Source: Ovoidimarina sp050299695
Lineage (GTDB): Bacteria > Pseudomonadota > Alphaproteobacteria > Rhodobacterales > Rhodobacteraceae
DNA: 33,497 nt
Direction of reading: 5' to 3'
Assembly (NCBI GenBank): GCA_050299695.1
Contig: JBNKWI010000031.1
Span: forward strand, 1-33,497
In this document: piece by piece, positions 1 to 7,013 of the stretch
Position numbering within the stretch: the first letter of the stretch is position 1
Layout of the letters: each line of letters begins with the position of its first letter
Translations under genes and position numbers: made by a program
Notes under the pieces: generated by a model
What the model was told of the DNA's origin: nothing
The model's input: only the letters and a program-made list of their open reading frames with translations
The model's database searches: none

Positions 1-91
1 TTCTGGTCCGCTCCCCTCAAGGATCGTCCGATTCGGCAGAAAATCAAGGGTTGCGGCTCGAATCCCCGGTCAAATCGGCTAGAAGGGCGGA

Positions 92-418
92 ATGGAGCTT
101 ATCGGACTTGCAAGCTGCGACACCTGCCGGGCCGCGCGGAAGGCGCTGGAAGCGGCGGGGCATGGGGTGGCGTTCCGGGATGTGCGGGCGGCGCCGCTGC
201 CCGAGGCGGAGATCGCGGCGCTTCTGGCGGCGCATGGCGACGCGCTGGTGAACCGGAAGTCGACCACCTGGCGGGGCTTGTCGGAGGCGGAGCGGGCGGA
301 GCCGCCCCTGGTGCTGCTTTCCCGGCACCCGGCCCTGATGAAGCGGCCGGTGATCCGGGCGGAAGGCGTGAGCTATCTCGGCTGGACCGACGCGGTGCGG
401 GCGGCGCTGGGCGCCTGA
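92..418 (+). CDS. ArsC/Spx-family thioredoxin-fold protein (YffB-like)
   Basis: A 108-residue protein of the ArsC/Spx/YffB family, which has a thioredoxin fold. The N-terminus carries a CDTC motif (Cys9, Cys12) right after the first beta strand. The middle has NRKSTTW, typical of YffB-like members, and KRPVI near residue 90 matches the family's conserved RPxI loop. Length is normal for the family. An AAGGGCGGA ribosome site lies directly before the ATG. True arsenate reductases sit in ars operons. No arsR, acr3 or arsH is nearby, so the substrate is unknown and a general thiol-reductase or adaptor role is as likely. The gene converges on the frameshifted DoxX gene, whose repaired reading frame would run into its 3' end. 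Family assignment is firm, function is not. Confidence 0.85.
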   Translation: MELIGLASCDTCRAARKALEAAGHGVAFRDVRAAPLPEAEIAALLAAHGDALVNRKSTTWRGLSEAERAEPPLVLLSRHPALMKRPVIRAEGVSYLGWTDAVRAALGA

Positions 419-476
419 GCGCCGGCGAAGAGCCGGTCGAGCGAGAGCGGGCCGCCGCCCTTCAGCACCAGCACGA

Positions 477-962
477 TCAGGAGGAACAGCCAGAGGCGCG
501 CTGGTCGAGGATCACGCTGCCCGGCGCGCCGTCGAACCAGGCGCCGACGGTGGCGGGTTCGGACAGGACGCCGTGACCATAGAGGTCGGTCAGGGTCTGC
601 ACGATCACGAAGCCGATCATGCCGAGCGCGGCGAGCCGGGTGAAGAGGCCGAGGAGAATGAGCGCGGGGAGCACGAACTCGGCCCAGGTGCCGGCGAGGA
701 TCACGGCTTTCTGGAACAAGGTGGCTTGGGCGATGTCGTAGCTGGCGGCCTCGGCGCCTTTCGGGAAGATCTGCGCGAAGGCGTTGAAGCTGGGACTGAA
801 GAGCCCGCCGATGCCGGCACCGCCGAGCTTCGTGGTGGCGGAGTTCCAGTAGTAGAGCAGCAGCGTCGCGGCGAAGACGAAGCGCGCCAGCGTGGGCAGG
901 AGCGCGGGAGAGAGCGCCTCGAGCCTTGCGGTCAGCGCGTTGTAGGGTGCGAGGAGGGTCAT
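477..962 (-). CDS. DoxX-family membrane protein of bufferin operon, C-terminus apparently frameshifted
   Basis: DoxX-type integral membrane protein with several hydrophobic helices (around residues 24-40, 85-105 and 108-125), last gene of the bufferin cluster. Its ATG overlaps the bufC stop codon (ATGA), indicating translational coupling. In equivalent clusters (gig operon of Cupriavidus, buf operons) a DoxX protein is the membrane component, but its role is unclear. The frame as given ends in ILDQRASGCSS and stops at 477. Right after ILDQR the alternative frame reads LWLFLLIVLVLKGGG, then PLSLDRLFA, the usual hydrophobic DoxX ending, and stops at 373. A single-base loss near 505-512 (gcgcgcctct) would explain this. 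It is either a real mutation truncating the last helix or a sequencing error. Family call firm, truncation well supported. Confidence 0.82.
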   Translation of the reverse strand: MTLLAPYNALTARLEALSPALLPTLARFVFAATLLLYYWNSATTKLGGAGIGGLFSPSFNAFAQIFPKGAEAASYDIAQATLFQKAVILAGTWAEFVLPALILLGLFTRLAALGMIGFVIVQTLTDLYGHGVLSEPATVGAWFDGAPGSVILDQRASGCSS

Positions 963-1708
963 GCGTGGGTCTCCAGCTCGGTGATCGTTCCGGTGGCGAG
1001 AAGCTGCGCGAGGAGCGGGCCGAGGTCGAACTCGGGCGCTTCGGCGGTGGCGGTTTCCATCGCGGTGCCGAGGGTTTCGCCCGTGGCGAGCGCGGCGAGG
1101 AAGGCGGCGGCGCCGTCGGGGAGCAGGATCGGCTCGGGGTCGTAACCGTCGCGGAGCACGGCGACGTCCTGCGGTTTCGGGCCCGGTTTCGGGCAGCCGG
1201 GCTCGGTGTTGTAACGCCAGATCGCGTGGATCGGCCAGGGCGAGCGGATCAGCCGGAAGGCGGGGGCGAGGGTGAACCGGACCTCCATCAGCGCGTCGGG
1301 GGCGAGCGCGGCGAGGCGCGTCGGGTCGAGCGGCGCGGCGTCGGCGGCGTGGTAGGCCTCGCGCAGCGCCTGTTCGAGACGGGCGATGTCGGGCAGGTAG
1401 CCGAGCGTCCGGGCGGGCGGCCAGGCTTCGAGGAAGCCGGGTAGGTCCGCGCCGTAGAGCATCAGAACCGGCGTGCGCGGCGGGTGGCGGCGGAGGAAGG
1501 CACCGGCGAGGAGCTTGAAATTGGCGGGGCCGACGAGCTTGCGGACCACGGGGAAGGCGGTTTCGAGGGCGGCGGTGAGCGAGGTCACCACATTGTTGCG
1601 GTAGATGTCGAAGCGCTTGCCTGCGGGGCGGCCTTTCGGGTCGGAGAGGCCGGGCGGGGTGGGCGCGTCGGGCGCGAGGAGGGCGGCGGCGAAGGCGCTC
1701 TGGGTCAT
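959..1708 (-). CDS. bufC: DUF2063 bufferin-modification partner protein (BufC/GigB-like)
   Basis: A 249-residue DUF2063 protein. The N-terminal half is the so-called putative DNA-binding domain (FDIYRNN, then RKLVGPANFKLLAGAFLRRHPPRTPVLMLYG at residues 44-85, where the family core lies). In bufferin-type RiPP systems this protein is the partner subunit that presents the precursor peptide to the MNIO enzyme. The ATG at 1708 overlaps the stop of the MNIO gene (ATGA), and the 3' end overlaps the DoxX start in the same way, so the three genes are translationally coupled. An in-frame start at 1789 would lie inside bufB and adds only arginine-rich low-complexity residues, so it is rejected. Function is inferred from family and gene order. 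Confidence 0.88.
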   Translation of the reverse strand: MTQSAFAAALLAPDAPTPPGLSDPKGRPAGKRFDIYRNNVVTSLTAALETAFPVVRKLVGPANFKLLAGAFLRRHPPRTPVLMLYGADLPGFLEAWPPARTLGYLPDIARLEQALREAYHAADAAPLDPTRLAALAPDALMEVRFTLAPAFRLIRSPWPIHAIWRYNTEPGCPKPGPKPQDVAVLRDGYDPEPILLPDGAAAFLAALATGETLGTAMETATAEAPEFDLGPLLAQLLATGTITELETHA

Positions 1709-2556
1709 GCGGGCGCCTCGGCGAGGACGGCGCCGGCGCGGGCGGCTTCGGCGGCGAGGGTGGGCCAGTCGGGCACGTCGTTGTCCCATTCGATCAGCGT
1801 GGGGCGCTTGCCGGCCCGGTCGATCGTGTGGGCGTAGAGCGCCCAGACCGGGTCCACCACGGGAGCACCGTGGCTGTCGATCAGGAGCGGTTGCCCATGT
1901 TCGTCGGCGTCCTCGTCATGGCCGCCGAGATGGATCTCGCCCACGAGGTCGAGCGGAAAGCCGTCGATATAGGCGCGCGGGTCGGTTTTCTGGTTGGTGG
2001 CCGAGACGAAGACGTTGTTGACGTCGAGCAGGAGGCCGCAGCCGGTGCGGCGGGCGATCTCGCGCAGGAACTCGGTTTCCGGCATCTCGCTTTCGTCGAA
2101 GGCGAGATAGGTGGAGGGGTTTTCGAGGAGCATGCGGCGGCCGAGCCTTGTCTGGACCTGGTCGATATGGTCGGCGACGCGGAGGAGCGTGGGCTCGGTG
2201 TAGGGGAGCGGCAGGAGGTCGTTCAGGAAGCCCGTGTCATGGGTCGACCAGGCGAGATGTTCGGAGAAGCTCGCGGGGTTCAGCCAGCCGAGGAGGTGGG
2301 CGAGGCGGTCGAGATGCTCGGGGTCGAGCGGGCCCTCGCCGCCGATGGAGAGGCCGACGCCGTGGACCGAGATCGGGAAGCGCTCGGCCAGGGCGCGGAG
2401 CTGTGCCAGCGGCCGGCCGCCGTCGCCCATGTAGTTCTCGGCATGGATCTCGAGCCAGCGCACCGGGCCGGGATCGGCGAGGATCGCGGCGTAATGCTGC
2501 GGCTTGTAACCGATGCCGGGGGCGTCGGGCAGGTGGCTTTGGGTGGCGTCGAGCAT
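1705..2556 (-). CDS. bufB: MNIO (DUF692) enzyme, bufferin-modifying oxidative enzyme
   Basis: A 283-residue DUF692 protein, i.e. a multinuclear non-heme iron dependent oxidative enzyme with a TIM-barrel fold. It has the expected N-terminal GIGYKPQHY, metal-ligand motifs HAEN (residues 38-41), HGVGLS (65-70), FSEHLAW, a glutamate-containing LENPSTY, DVNNVFVSATN, and EIHLGGH. In characterised bufferin systems this enzyme converts cysteines of the DUF2282 precursor into thiooxazole heterocycles that bind copper. Here it lies directly downstream of such a precursor gene and overlaps bufC, so the same reaction is the natural inference. The ribosome site before the ATG is weak (GGGAAC), unlike the strong site in front of bufA, which fits a need for more peptide than enzyme. 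Confidence 0.93.
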   Translation of the reverse strand: MLDATQSHLPDAPGIGYKPQHYAAILADPGPVRWLEIHAENYMGDGGRPLAQLRALAERFPISVHGVGLSIGGEGPLDPEHLDRLAHLLGWLNPASFSEHLAWSTHDTGFLNDLLPLPYTEPTLLRVADHIDQVQTRLGRRMLLENPSTYLAFDESEMPETEFLREIARRTGCGLLLDVNNVFVSATNQKTDPRAYIDGFPLDLVGEIHLGGHDEDADEHGQPLLIDSHGAPVVDPVWALYAHTIDRAGKRPTLIEWDNDVPDWPTLAAEAARAGAVLAEAPA

Positions 2557-2607
2557 GGCTGTTCCCGGTTGGGTGGGGTCCCGGCGCGGGGCCGGGACCG
2601 CTTGGGA

Positions 2608-2913
2608 TCAAGCGGGGAGGTCGCGGTCGATCGGCTCGAGCGAGCCCTGGCGCGGGGTGCCGTCGGCCATCGCGGGCAGGTCGATCTCGGTGCAGGTGCC
2701 GGCATCGACGAGGGTCCAGGAATTGCCCTGGTAGTCGATGGCCGAAGTGCCTGCGCAGGTGGTGCCGGGGCCCGCGGCGCAATCGTTCTTGCCGGCGAGC
2801 GCGACGCCGAAGCACTTTTCCTTGGCCTGGGCATGGGCCGGCGTCGACATCTGAGCGGCGAGCGCGGCGGCGACGGCGCCGGCGACGGCGAGGGTCTTGG
2901 TGGTGTTCGACAT
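2608..2913 (-). CDS. bufA: Bufferin precursor peptide (DUF2282)
   Basis: A 101-residue DUF2282 protein. It has a Sec-type signal peptide (alanine-rich core at residues 8-21, cleavage probably after THAxA-like PAHA near residue 28). The mature part has four cysteines (C34, C45, C53, C74) in family contexts KEKCFG, KNDCAAG, GTTCAGTS and GTCTEI. In bufferins two of these cysteines become thiooxazoles and the exported peptide sequesters copper. I chose the ATG at 2913 because GAAGGAAGG lies 5 bases before it. An in-frame ATG at 2937 has no such site and would add eight charged residues before the signal peptide. This is the first gene of bufABC-doxX. No copper sensor or ECF sigma gene specific to the operon lies next to it. 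Confidence 0.92.
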   Translation of the reverse strand: MSNTTKTLAVAGAVAAALAAQMSTPAHAQAKEKCFGVALAGKNDCAAGPGTTCAGTSAIDYQGNSWTLVDAGTCTEIDLPAMADGTPRQGSLEPIDRDLPA

Positions 2914-2942
2914 GGATCCTTCCTTCTCGTCGATCAAATCAA

Positions 2943-2959
2943 CGCCGCAACTCGCGGCG
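2943..2959 (-). terminator. Short hairpin between kinase gene and bufA (weak terminator or 5' leader structure)
   Basis: A perfect 6-bp inverted repeat (CGCCGC/GCGGCG, 5-base loop) lies between the kinase stop (3056) and the bufA start. On the minus strand it is followed by TTGATTTGAT, only mildly T-rich, so intrinsic termination would be weak. It could separate the stress operon from the buf operon or structure the bufA leader. I found no convincing promoter in 2960-3055. Confidence 0.35.
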
Positions 2960-3055
2960 CGCCCTCAACCTGTGGGATGGGGCGATGACGTTCCACTAAC
3001 ATGGGCGTGAGCCACGAGAACGTCAGCCGTTGAAACATTCTGCGTGTGCGAATGG

Positions 3056-4831
3056 CTAGTCGGCCGCCGGGTCGGCCTCGACGGGCTCGTCCTCGCCCGA
3101 GCCGGCCGCGCGGGCCTCGGCACCGGCGAGGGGGCGGACCGGGAAGCGGACGGTGAGGCGGTATTCCTCCGCGCCCGCGACGCGTTCCTCGGTTCCCTCG
3201 AGCTGGCCGACGAAGGCGCGGACCAGGTGGGAGCCGAGGCCGCTTGCCTCGCCGTCGGCGGGCGGGGGGACTCCCTCGGGTGGCGTCGAATTGGCGATGC
3301 TCACCTCCGCCTCGCCACCCTCGAGCGCGGTGAGCGTGAGCGAGAGCTTGCCGCGGCCTTTCGGACCGCCGGAATATTTCATCGCGTTGGTGAGCGCCTC
3401 GGTCACCAGGAGCGCCAGCGGCACCGCCTGGTCGGGGGTGAGCCGCAGGGGGGCAAGGTCGCTCTTCACGTCGAAGCGGTGGCCCGGCCCTTCTGCGAGG
3501 TTGACGATCTGCCGCAGGATGTCTTGCAGGAGCTCGTCGGCGCGCACATCGGCGAGGCCCGAGGTCTGGTAGAGGCCGCGATGGATGGTGGCGAGGCTCA
3601 TCACCCGTTCCTGGAGCCGGCGCACGATCACCTTGGCCTCGGGCGTGTGGGCGCGGCGGCCCTGCATGTTCATGATCGAGGCGATGAGCTGGAGGTTGTT
3701 CTTCACCCGGTGATGCACCTCGCGCAGGAGCACCTCCTTCTGGTGCAGCGCGTTTTCCAGCTCGGCCTCGTCGCGGAGGATCGCGTCGGTCATGGTTTCG
3801 AAGGCGTCGCCGGCGGCGCGGATCTCGATTGGCGCGTCGGAGAAGCGGAGCGGGCCGGTGAAGCGGTTGCCGCGCGCGAAGGAGGTGATCGCGCGGGTGA
3901 GCGACTTGATGTGCCGCGTCACCAGCCGTTCGGCGGCGATCAGCGCCACGCCAAGGCTGACGAGCCACATCAGCGCGGGCACCGCGACCGGCGGCAGCGC
4001 CGAGAGCGACCAGGCGCCGGGCAACGCGTCGACCGGCCAGGAGCCGAGCGCGTAGAGCGTCCCGGGCACCAGCGGAACCACCGAGAAGGTGCGCTCGCGG
4101 CCGTCATTGGCATAGGCGGTGAAGGCCACCGCTTCGGTGCCCACGAACGCGGCGAGCGCCCGGTCCTTGGGCAGGAGGGCGTTGACGTTGTCGAGGCCAT
4201 TGGAGGCGGTGACCACGTCGCCCGAAGCATTGAAGGTGACGAGCATCAGCGGCAGCTCTTCGCTGTCCTCGAAGCGTTCGGGTTTCAGCGTTTCGTGCGG
4301 GACGGAGACGGTGGCGAAGGCGACGAGGTTGCCGTCCTGGTCGACGACGGGATGGCGGGCGAGCAGGACCGAGGTTTTCGAGATCGGCGCGTTGCGGTTG
4401 ATCGCGACGGCGGGCACCGGGTTCGCGAAGGCCTCGCGGACTGCCTCGGTGGCGCCGAAATCAATCGGCGCGCCCTCGGAGTTGCAACTCGCGTGGCCGT
4501 TTTCGTCAAAGAAGGCGGCGAAGGTATAGGCCTGGGACTTCTCGACCAGTTCCGACAACATCCCCATGCACAGATCGGTGTCGTTCATCATGTGTGGGGC
4601 GATCTCGGCCAGCGCCTCGGCGGCGCCCTGGGCCTTCTGGATCGCGCTGACCTCTGCGGAGGAGGCGAGCCGGGTCGCGCCGAGGAGGGCGGCCTCGGAG
4701 CGGGCGCGGGATTCGTCGAGCAGCGCCTGCGCCTGCAGCGCGGAGATGATGCCGAGCGGCAGGAGCGCGACCGCCAGGAGGAAGGCGAGCCGGAACCCGA
4801 GCCGCTCGCTCGGCCGAGAGCCGGAGGTCAT
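3056..4831 (-). CDS. Membrane HWE/HisKA_2 sensor histidine kinase of the general stress response (PhyK-like)
   Basis: A 591-residue membrane sensor kinase. One transmembrane segment lies at about residues 13-36 and a second at about 279-300. They enclose a ~240-residue extracytoplasmic sensor region with two free cysteines. A HAMP-like linker (300-350) leads to a HisKA_2 domain with EVHHRVKNNLQ, the phosphoacceptor probably His374. A compact ATPase domain follows (LLVTEALTNAMKYS, then GLGSHLV). This family phosphorylates PhyR in alphaproteobacteria. Its ATG overlaps the ecfG stop (ATGA), so it is the third gene of nepR-ecfG-kinase and belongs to the same regulatory module. The last ~30 residues are acidic and alanine-rich. 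The signal sensed is unknown. I do not assign phyK itself, because kinases of this module differ between lineages. Confidence 0.9.
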   Translation of the reverse strand: MTSGSRPSERLGFRLAFLLAVALLPLGIISALQAQALLDESRARSEAALLGATRLASSAEVSAIQKAQGAAEALAEIAPHMMNDTDLCMGMLSELVEKSQAYTFAAFFDENGHASCNSEGAPIDFGATEAVREAFANPVPAVAINRNAPISKTSVLLARHPVVDQDGNLVAFATVSVPHETLKPERFEDSEELPLMLVTFNASGDVVTASNGLDNVNALLPKDRALAAFVGTEAVAFTAYANDGRERTFSVVPLVPGTLYALGSWPVDALPGAWSLSALPPVAVPALMWLVSLGVALIAAERLVTRHIKSLTRAITSFARGNRFTGPLRFSDAPIEIRAAGDAFETMTDAILRDEAELENALHQKEVLLREVHHRVKNNLQLIASIMNMQGRRAHTPEAKVIVRRLQERVMSLATIHRGLYQTSGLADVRADELLQDILRQIVNLAEGPGHRFDVKSDLAPLRLTPDQAVPLALLVTEALTNAMKYSGGPKGRGKLSLTLTALEGGEAEVSIANSTPPEGVPPPADGEASGLGSHLVRAFVGQLEGTEERVAGAEEYRLTVRFPVRPLAGAEARAAGSGEDEPVEADPAAD

Positions 4832-5391
4832 GCGGCGGCGGTCTCGCTCTTGCCGAGGACGGCGAGGGTGGTGCTGTCGATATCGGCCATCACGTTCTCG
4901 CCGTTCTGCAGGCCGAGAAGATCGGCCAGCCGCGCGCGGGCGCGATTGGCGCGGCTTTTGACCGTGCCGACGGCGACGCCCATGGTCTCGGCGGCCTCTT
5001 CGTAGGAAAAGCCCTCGGCGCCGACCAGCACCAGCACCTCGCGATGCTCGGGCGAGAGCGTGTCGAACGCTTTCACGAATTCGCCGAAGGCGAGCCGCGC
5101 GTCATGGCCGGGCCGCTCGACGAGGCTGGCCGAGAAGGCGCCGTCCGGGTCCTCCACCTCGCGCTTCCGCTTGCGCCGTTCGGAATAGAACGTGTTGCGG
5201 AGGATCGTGAACAGCCAGGCGCGCATGTTCGTGCCGGGCTTGTACTTGTCGATGTTCGACCATGCCTTGACGATCGATTCTTGGACGAGGTCGTCGGCGG
5301 ACGAGACGTTGCGCGTCAGGCTGATCGCGAAGGCGCGCATCGCGGCGAGGTGAGTTGTCAGCTCGTCGCGCGGATCGGTGGCGCCGGTCAC
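4828..5391 (-). CDS. ecfG: Extracytoplasmic-function sigma factor EcfG, general stress response
   Basis: A 187-residue ECF sigma factor of the EcfG (ECF15) type. Region 2 covers about residues 12-78 (DDLVQESIVKAW, MRAWLFTILRNTFYSERRKRKRE). Region 4 covers about residues 110-165 (LSPEHREVLVLVGAEGFSYEEAAETMGVAVGTVKSRANRAR, a helix-turn-helix). It directs RNA polymerase to GGAAC-N16-CGTT-type promoters, three of which occur in this window. It is held by NepR, and released when phosphorylated PhyR binds NepR. The start is a GTG whose last bases form the nepR stop (GTGA), preceded by GGAAGGAG 8 bases upstream. The downstream kinase overlaps by 4 bases. Order and neighbours are the canonical alphaproteobacterial arrangement. 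Confidence 0.96.
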   Translation of the reverse strand: MTGATDPRDELTTHLAAMRAFAISLTRNVSSADDLVQESIVKAWSNIDKYKPGTNMRAWLFTILRNTFYSERRKRKREVEDPDGAFSASLVERPGHDARLAFGEFVKAFDTLSPEHREVLVLVGAEGFSYEEAAETMGVAVGTVKSRANRARARLADLLGLQNGENVMADIDSTTLAVLGKSETAAA

Positions 5392-5555
5392 TTGCCGGAC
5401 TCCTTCCGGCGCAGCTCCTCGAGCAGCGCCTTGAACCGTTCCGGCACGTCTTCCTCGATCAGCCCGCTGTAGACGCGCTTGAGGTTCGCATCTATCTCGA
5501 GGTCGACCTTTGACTTTTCGGTGTCGTCGGGCATCCGTAACAAACTACTATCCAT
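5388..5555 (-). CDS. nepR: Anti-sigma factor NepR
   Basis: A 55-residue protein with the NepR core: IDANLKRVYSGLIEEDVPERF followed by KALLEELRRKE, i.e. the two helices that clamp the sigma factor or, alternatively, PhyR. It sequesters EcfG in unstressed cells. It lies between the divergent EcfG promoter and ecfG and shares four bases with the ecfG start, so sigma and anti-sigma are made together. Two starts are possible: ATG 5555, used here, or ATG 5534 (48 residues, MPDDTEK). Neither has a strong ribosome site. The conserved core is unaffected by the choice. Confidence 0.93.
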   Translation of the reverse strand: MDSSLLRMPDDTEKSKVDLEIDANLKRVYSGLIEEDVPERFKALLEELRRKESGK

Positions 5556-5574
5556 GTCAGTCCCGCATATTGCG

Positions 5575-5599
5575 GGAACCCAACACGCGCGGCTGCGTT
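5575..5599 (+). promoter_or_regulatory. EcfG-type promoter for phyR
   Basis: GGAAC (5575-5579), a 16-base spacer and CGTT (5596-5599) match the EcfG sigma consensus exactly. Transcription would start near 5606, giving a leader of about 30 bases to the phyR ATG at 5637. The -35 and -10 elements interlock with the oppositely oriented promoter of nepR-ecfG. Confidence 0.88.
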
Positions 5600-5606
5600 T
5601 GGTTCC
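5582..5606 (-). promoter_or_regulatory. EcfG-type promoter for nepR-ecfG-kinase
   Basis: On the minus strand GGAAC (5606-5602) is followed by a 16-base spacer and TGTT (5585-5582), one mismatch from the EcfG consensus GGAAC-N16/17-CGTT. It lies 27 bases before the nepR ATG and would give autoregulation of the operon. It overlaps the phyR promoter on the other strand. Confidence 0.75.
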
Positions 5607-5636
5607 GTAGATAACGTGAAAAGAGTGAAAAGCGAA

Positions 5637-6455
5637 ATGCCCAACGAAGCTTCGTCCGATACCGCAACGACGGTGGCCGGGCACTTGCCCTATCTGCGGC
5701 GCTATGCGCGCGCGCTCACCGGCAGCCAGGACACCGGGGACCGTTACGCCGCCGCGACGCTGGAAGCGATCATCGCGGATGGCGAGCCGCTCGCCGGTGC
5801 CAAGAGCTCGCAGGATGCGAAGGTCTTTCTTTTCAAGGCGTTCCACGCCGTGTGGTCCTCGGCCGGCGCGCCCCTTGGCGCCCCGGATTCGCGGCTCTCG
5901 GCCCGGGCGCAGGAACACATGGCGCGGCTCACGCCGAACACCCGCGAGGCGCTGCTCCTGCACTCGATCGAAGGGTTCACGGATACCGAGATCGCGCGGA
6001 TCATGGAAACGGACACGGCCGAGGTGGAGACGCTTCTCGACGTGGCCGACCAGGAAATGCGCGCCGCGGTGACCGGTAACGTTCTCGTGATCGAGGACGA
6101 GGCGATCATCGCGATGGATATCTCGGCGATCGTCGAGCAGATGGGGCACCGGATTACCGGCGTCGCGCGAACCCGGAAGGGCGCCGTCGACCTGGCGATG
6201 AAGGACCGGCCGGACCTGATCCTTGCGGACATCCAGCTGGCCGACAATTCCTCGGGCATCGACGCGGTGAACGACATCCTGGCGCAGTTCGAGGACATTC
6301 CGGTGATCTTCATCACCGCCTTCCCCGAGCGGCTGCTCACGGGTGAGCGGATCGAGCCCGCGTTCCTGATCACCAAGCCCTATTCCGAAGGGCAGGTGCG
6401 GTCGGCGGTCAGCCAGGCGATGTTCTTCGCCTCGACCGAGACGCTCGCCGCCTGA
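5637..6455 (+). CDS. phyR: PhyR anti-anti-sigma response regulator
   Basis: A 272-residue protein with an N-terminal sigma-factor-like domain (residues ~16-140: HLPYLRRYARALTGSQ, then LTPNTREALLLHSIEGFTDTEIARIM, mimicking EcfG regions 2 and 4) and a C-terminal receiver domain (~148-265). The receiver has the acidic pair in VIEDEA, the phosphoacceptor Asp198 in LILADIQ, threonine in FITAFPE and lysine in ITKPYS. Phosphorylation opens the protein so that its sigma-like domain captures NepR and frees EcfG. GTG at 5616 is in frame, but it would leave only ~10 bases of leader after the predicted transcription start, so ATG 5637 is preferred. phyR is divergent from nepR-ecfG and followed after 7 bases by a convergent receiver-like gene. 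Confidence 0.96.
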   Translation: MPNEASSDTATTVAGHLPYLRRYARALTGSQDTGDRYAAATLEAIIADGEPLAGAKSSQDAKVFLFKAFHAVWSSAGAPLGAPDSRLSARAQEHMARLTPNTREALLLHSIEGFTDTEIARIMETDTAEVETLLDVADQEMRAAVTGNVLVIEDEAIIAMDISAIVEQMGHRITGVARTRKGAVDLAMKDRPDLILADIQLADNSSGIDAVNDILAQFEDIPVIFITAFPERLLTGERIEPAFLITKPYSEGQVRSAVSQAMFFASTETLAA

Positions 6456-6462
6456 GACCGGC

Positions 6463-6843
6463 TCAGAGATCGGCGGTCTGGAGCGGGGCGACCTCGCGCA
6501 GGGCGGCGAGGAGCGCGTCGGTGGTGAAGGGCATCGGCAGATAGGCGACGGTGTCCGAGGCGCCGTCGCCCGGTGCGTCGCAGAGGAACAGCACGCGGGT
6601 GCCGTTCGCGGCGAGGAGGATGCCTGCGAGCGAGGCGTCGAGTTCGCGGGGGCGGGCCTCGAGGATGGCGATGCCGATCCGGACGCCGCAGGAGGCCATC
6701 AGCTCTTCGGCTGCCTCGAGCGAGCGTGCCGAGAGGATCTCGGCGCCGGGATGAAGCTCCGACACCGTTCCGGCAATGTCCTCCGCCACCACCATGTCGC
6801 TTACGGCAACGAGGATGCTGAGATCGCCTTGCGTTTCAAACAT
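6463..6843 (-). CDS. Degenerate receiver-like (pseudo-receiver) protein convergent with phyR
   Basis: A 126-residue protein with the length and alternating beta/alpha pattern of a single receiver domain. Strand 1 is SILVAVSDMVVAED, the phospho-site strand reads GIAILEARP, strand 4 reads RVLFLCDAPGDG and strand 5 reads AYLPMPF. Compared with stand-alone FATGUY-type receivers of alphaproteobacteria, the acceptor Asp is replaced by Glu62, the conserved Thr/Ser by Cys and the conserved Lys (LPKPF) by Met104. It is therefore unlikely to be phosphorylated normally, and Glu could mimic a permanently phosphorylated state. AGAAGGGG lies 9 bases before the ATG. Its position beside phyR suggests a link with the stress module, but this is inference. 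The gene is intact and looks functional. Confidence 0.72.
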   Translation of the reverse strand: MFETQGDLSILVAVSDMVVAEDIAGTVSELHPGAEILSARSLEAAEELMASCGVRIGIAILEARPRELDASLAGILLAANGTRVLFLCDAPGDGASDTVAYLPMPFTTDALLAALREVAPLQTADL

Positions 6844-7013
6844 TCGGCCACACCCCTTCTGCGCACGAGCGCGTGCCAGCACCGTAGCGTGACACGATTG
6901 ACAACGTATCGCAGCAAAACTCCACAGGGTTGCCGCAGCGTTATCGTCAACATCCCGTGTGCGCGCCGGTTCTTGCCGGTTCCGGCACAATCCGTGAGCA
7001 GGCCCGTGATGGC

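Noticed and set aside
48..80. tRNA-like T-loop (CTCGAATCCCCGG) at the left edge
   Set aside because: The flanks do not form the acceptor and T stems of a tRNA, and no anticodon arm is visible; chance similarity.
2960..3055. EcfG-like element on the minus strand before bufA (GGAAC at 2990-2986)
   Set aside because: The only GTT-like partner is 19 bases away with the wrong first base; outside the allowed 16-17 spacing.
6585..6606. GGAAC...CGTT inside the pseudo-receiver gene
   Set aside because: Spacer is 13 bases, too short for an EcfG promoter, and it would point antisense into the gene.
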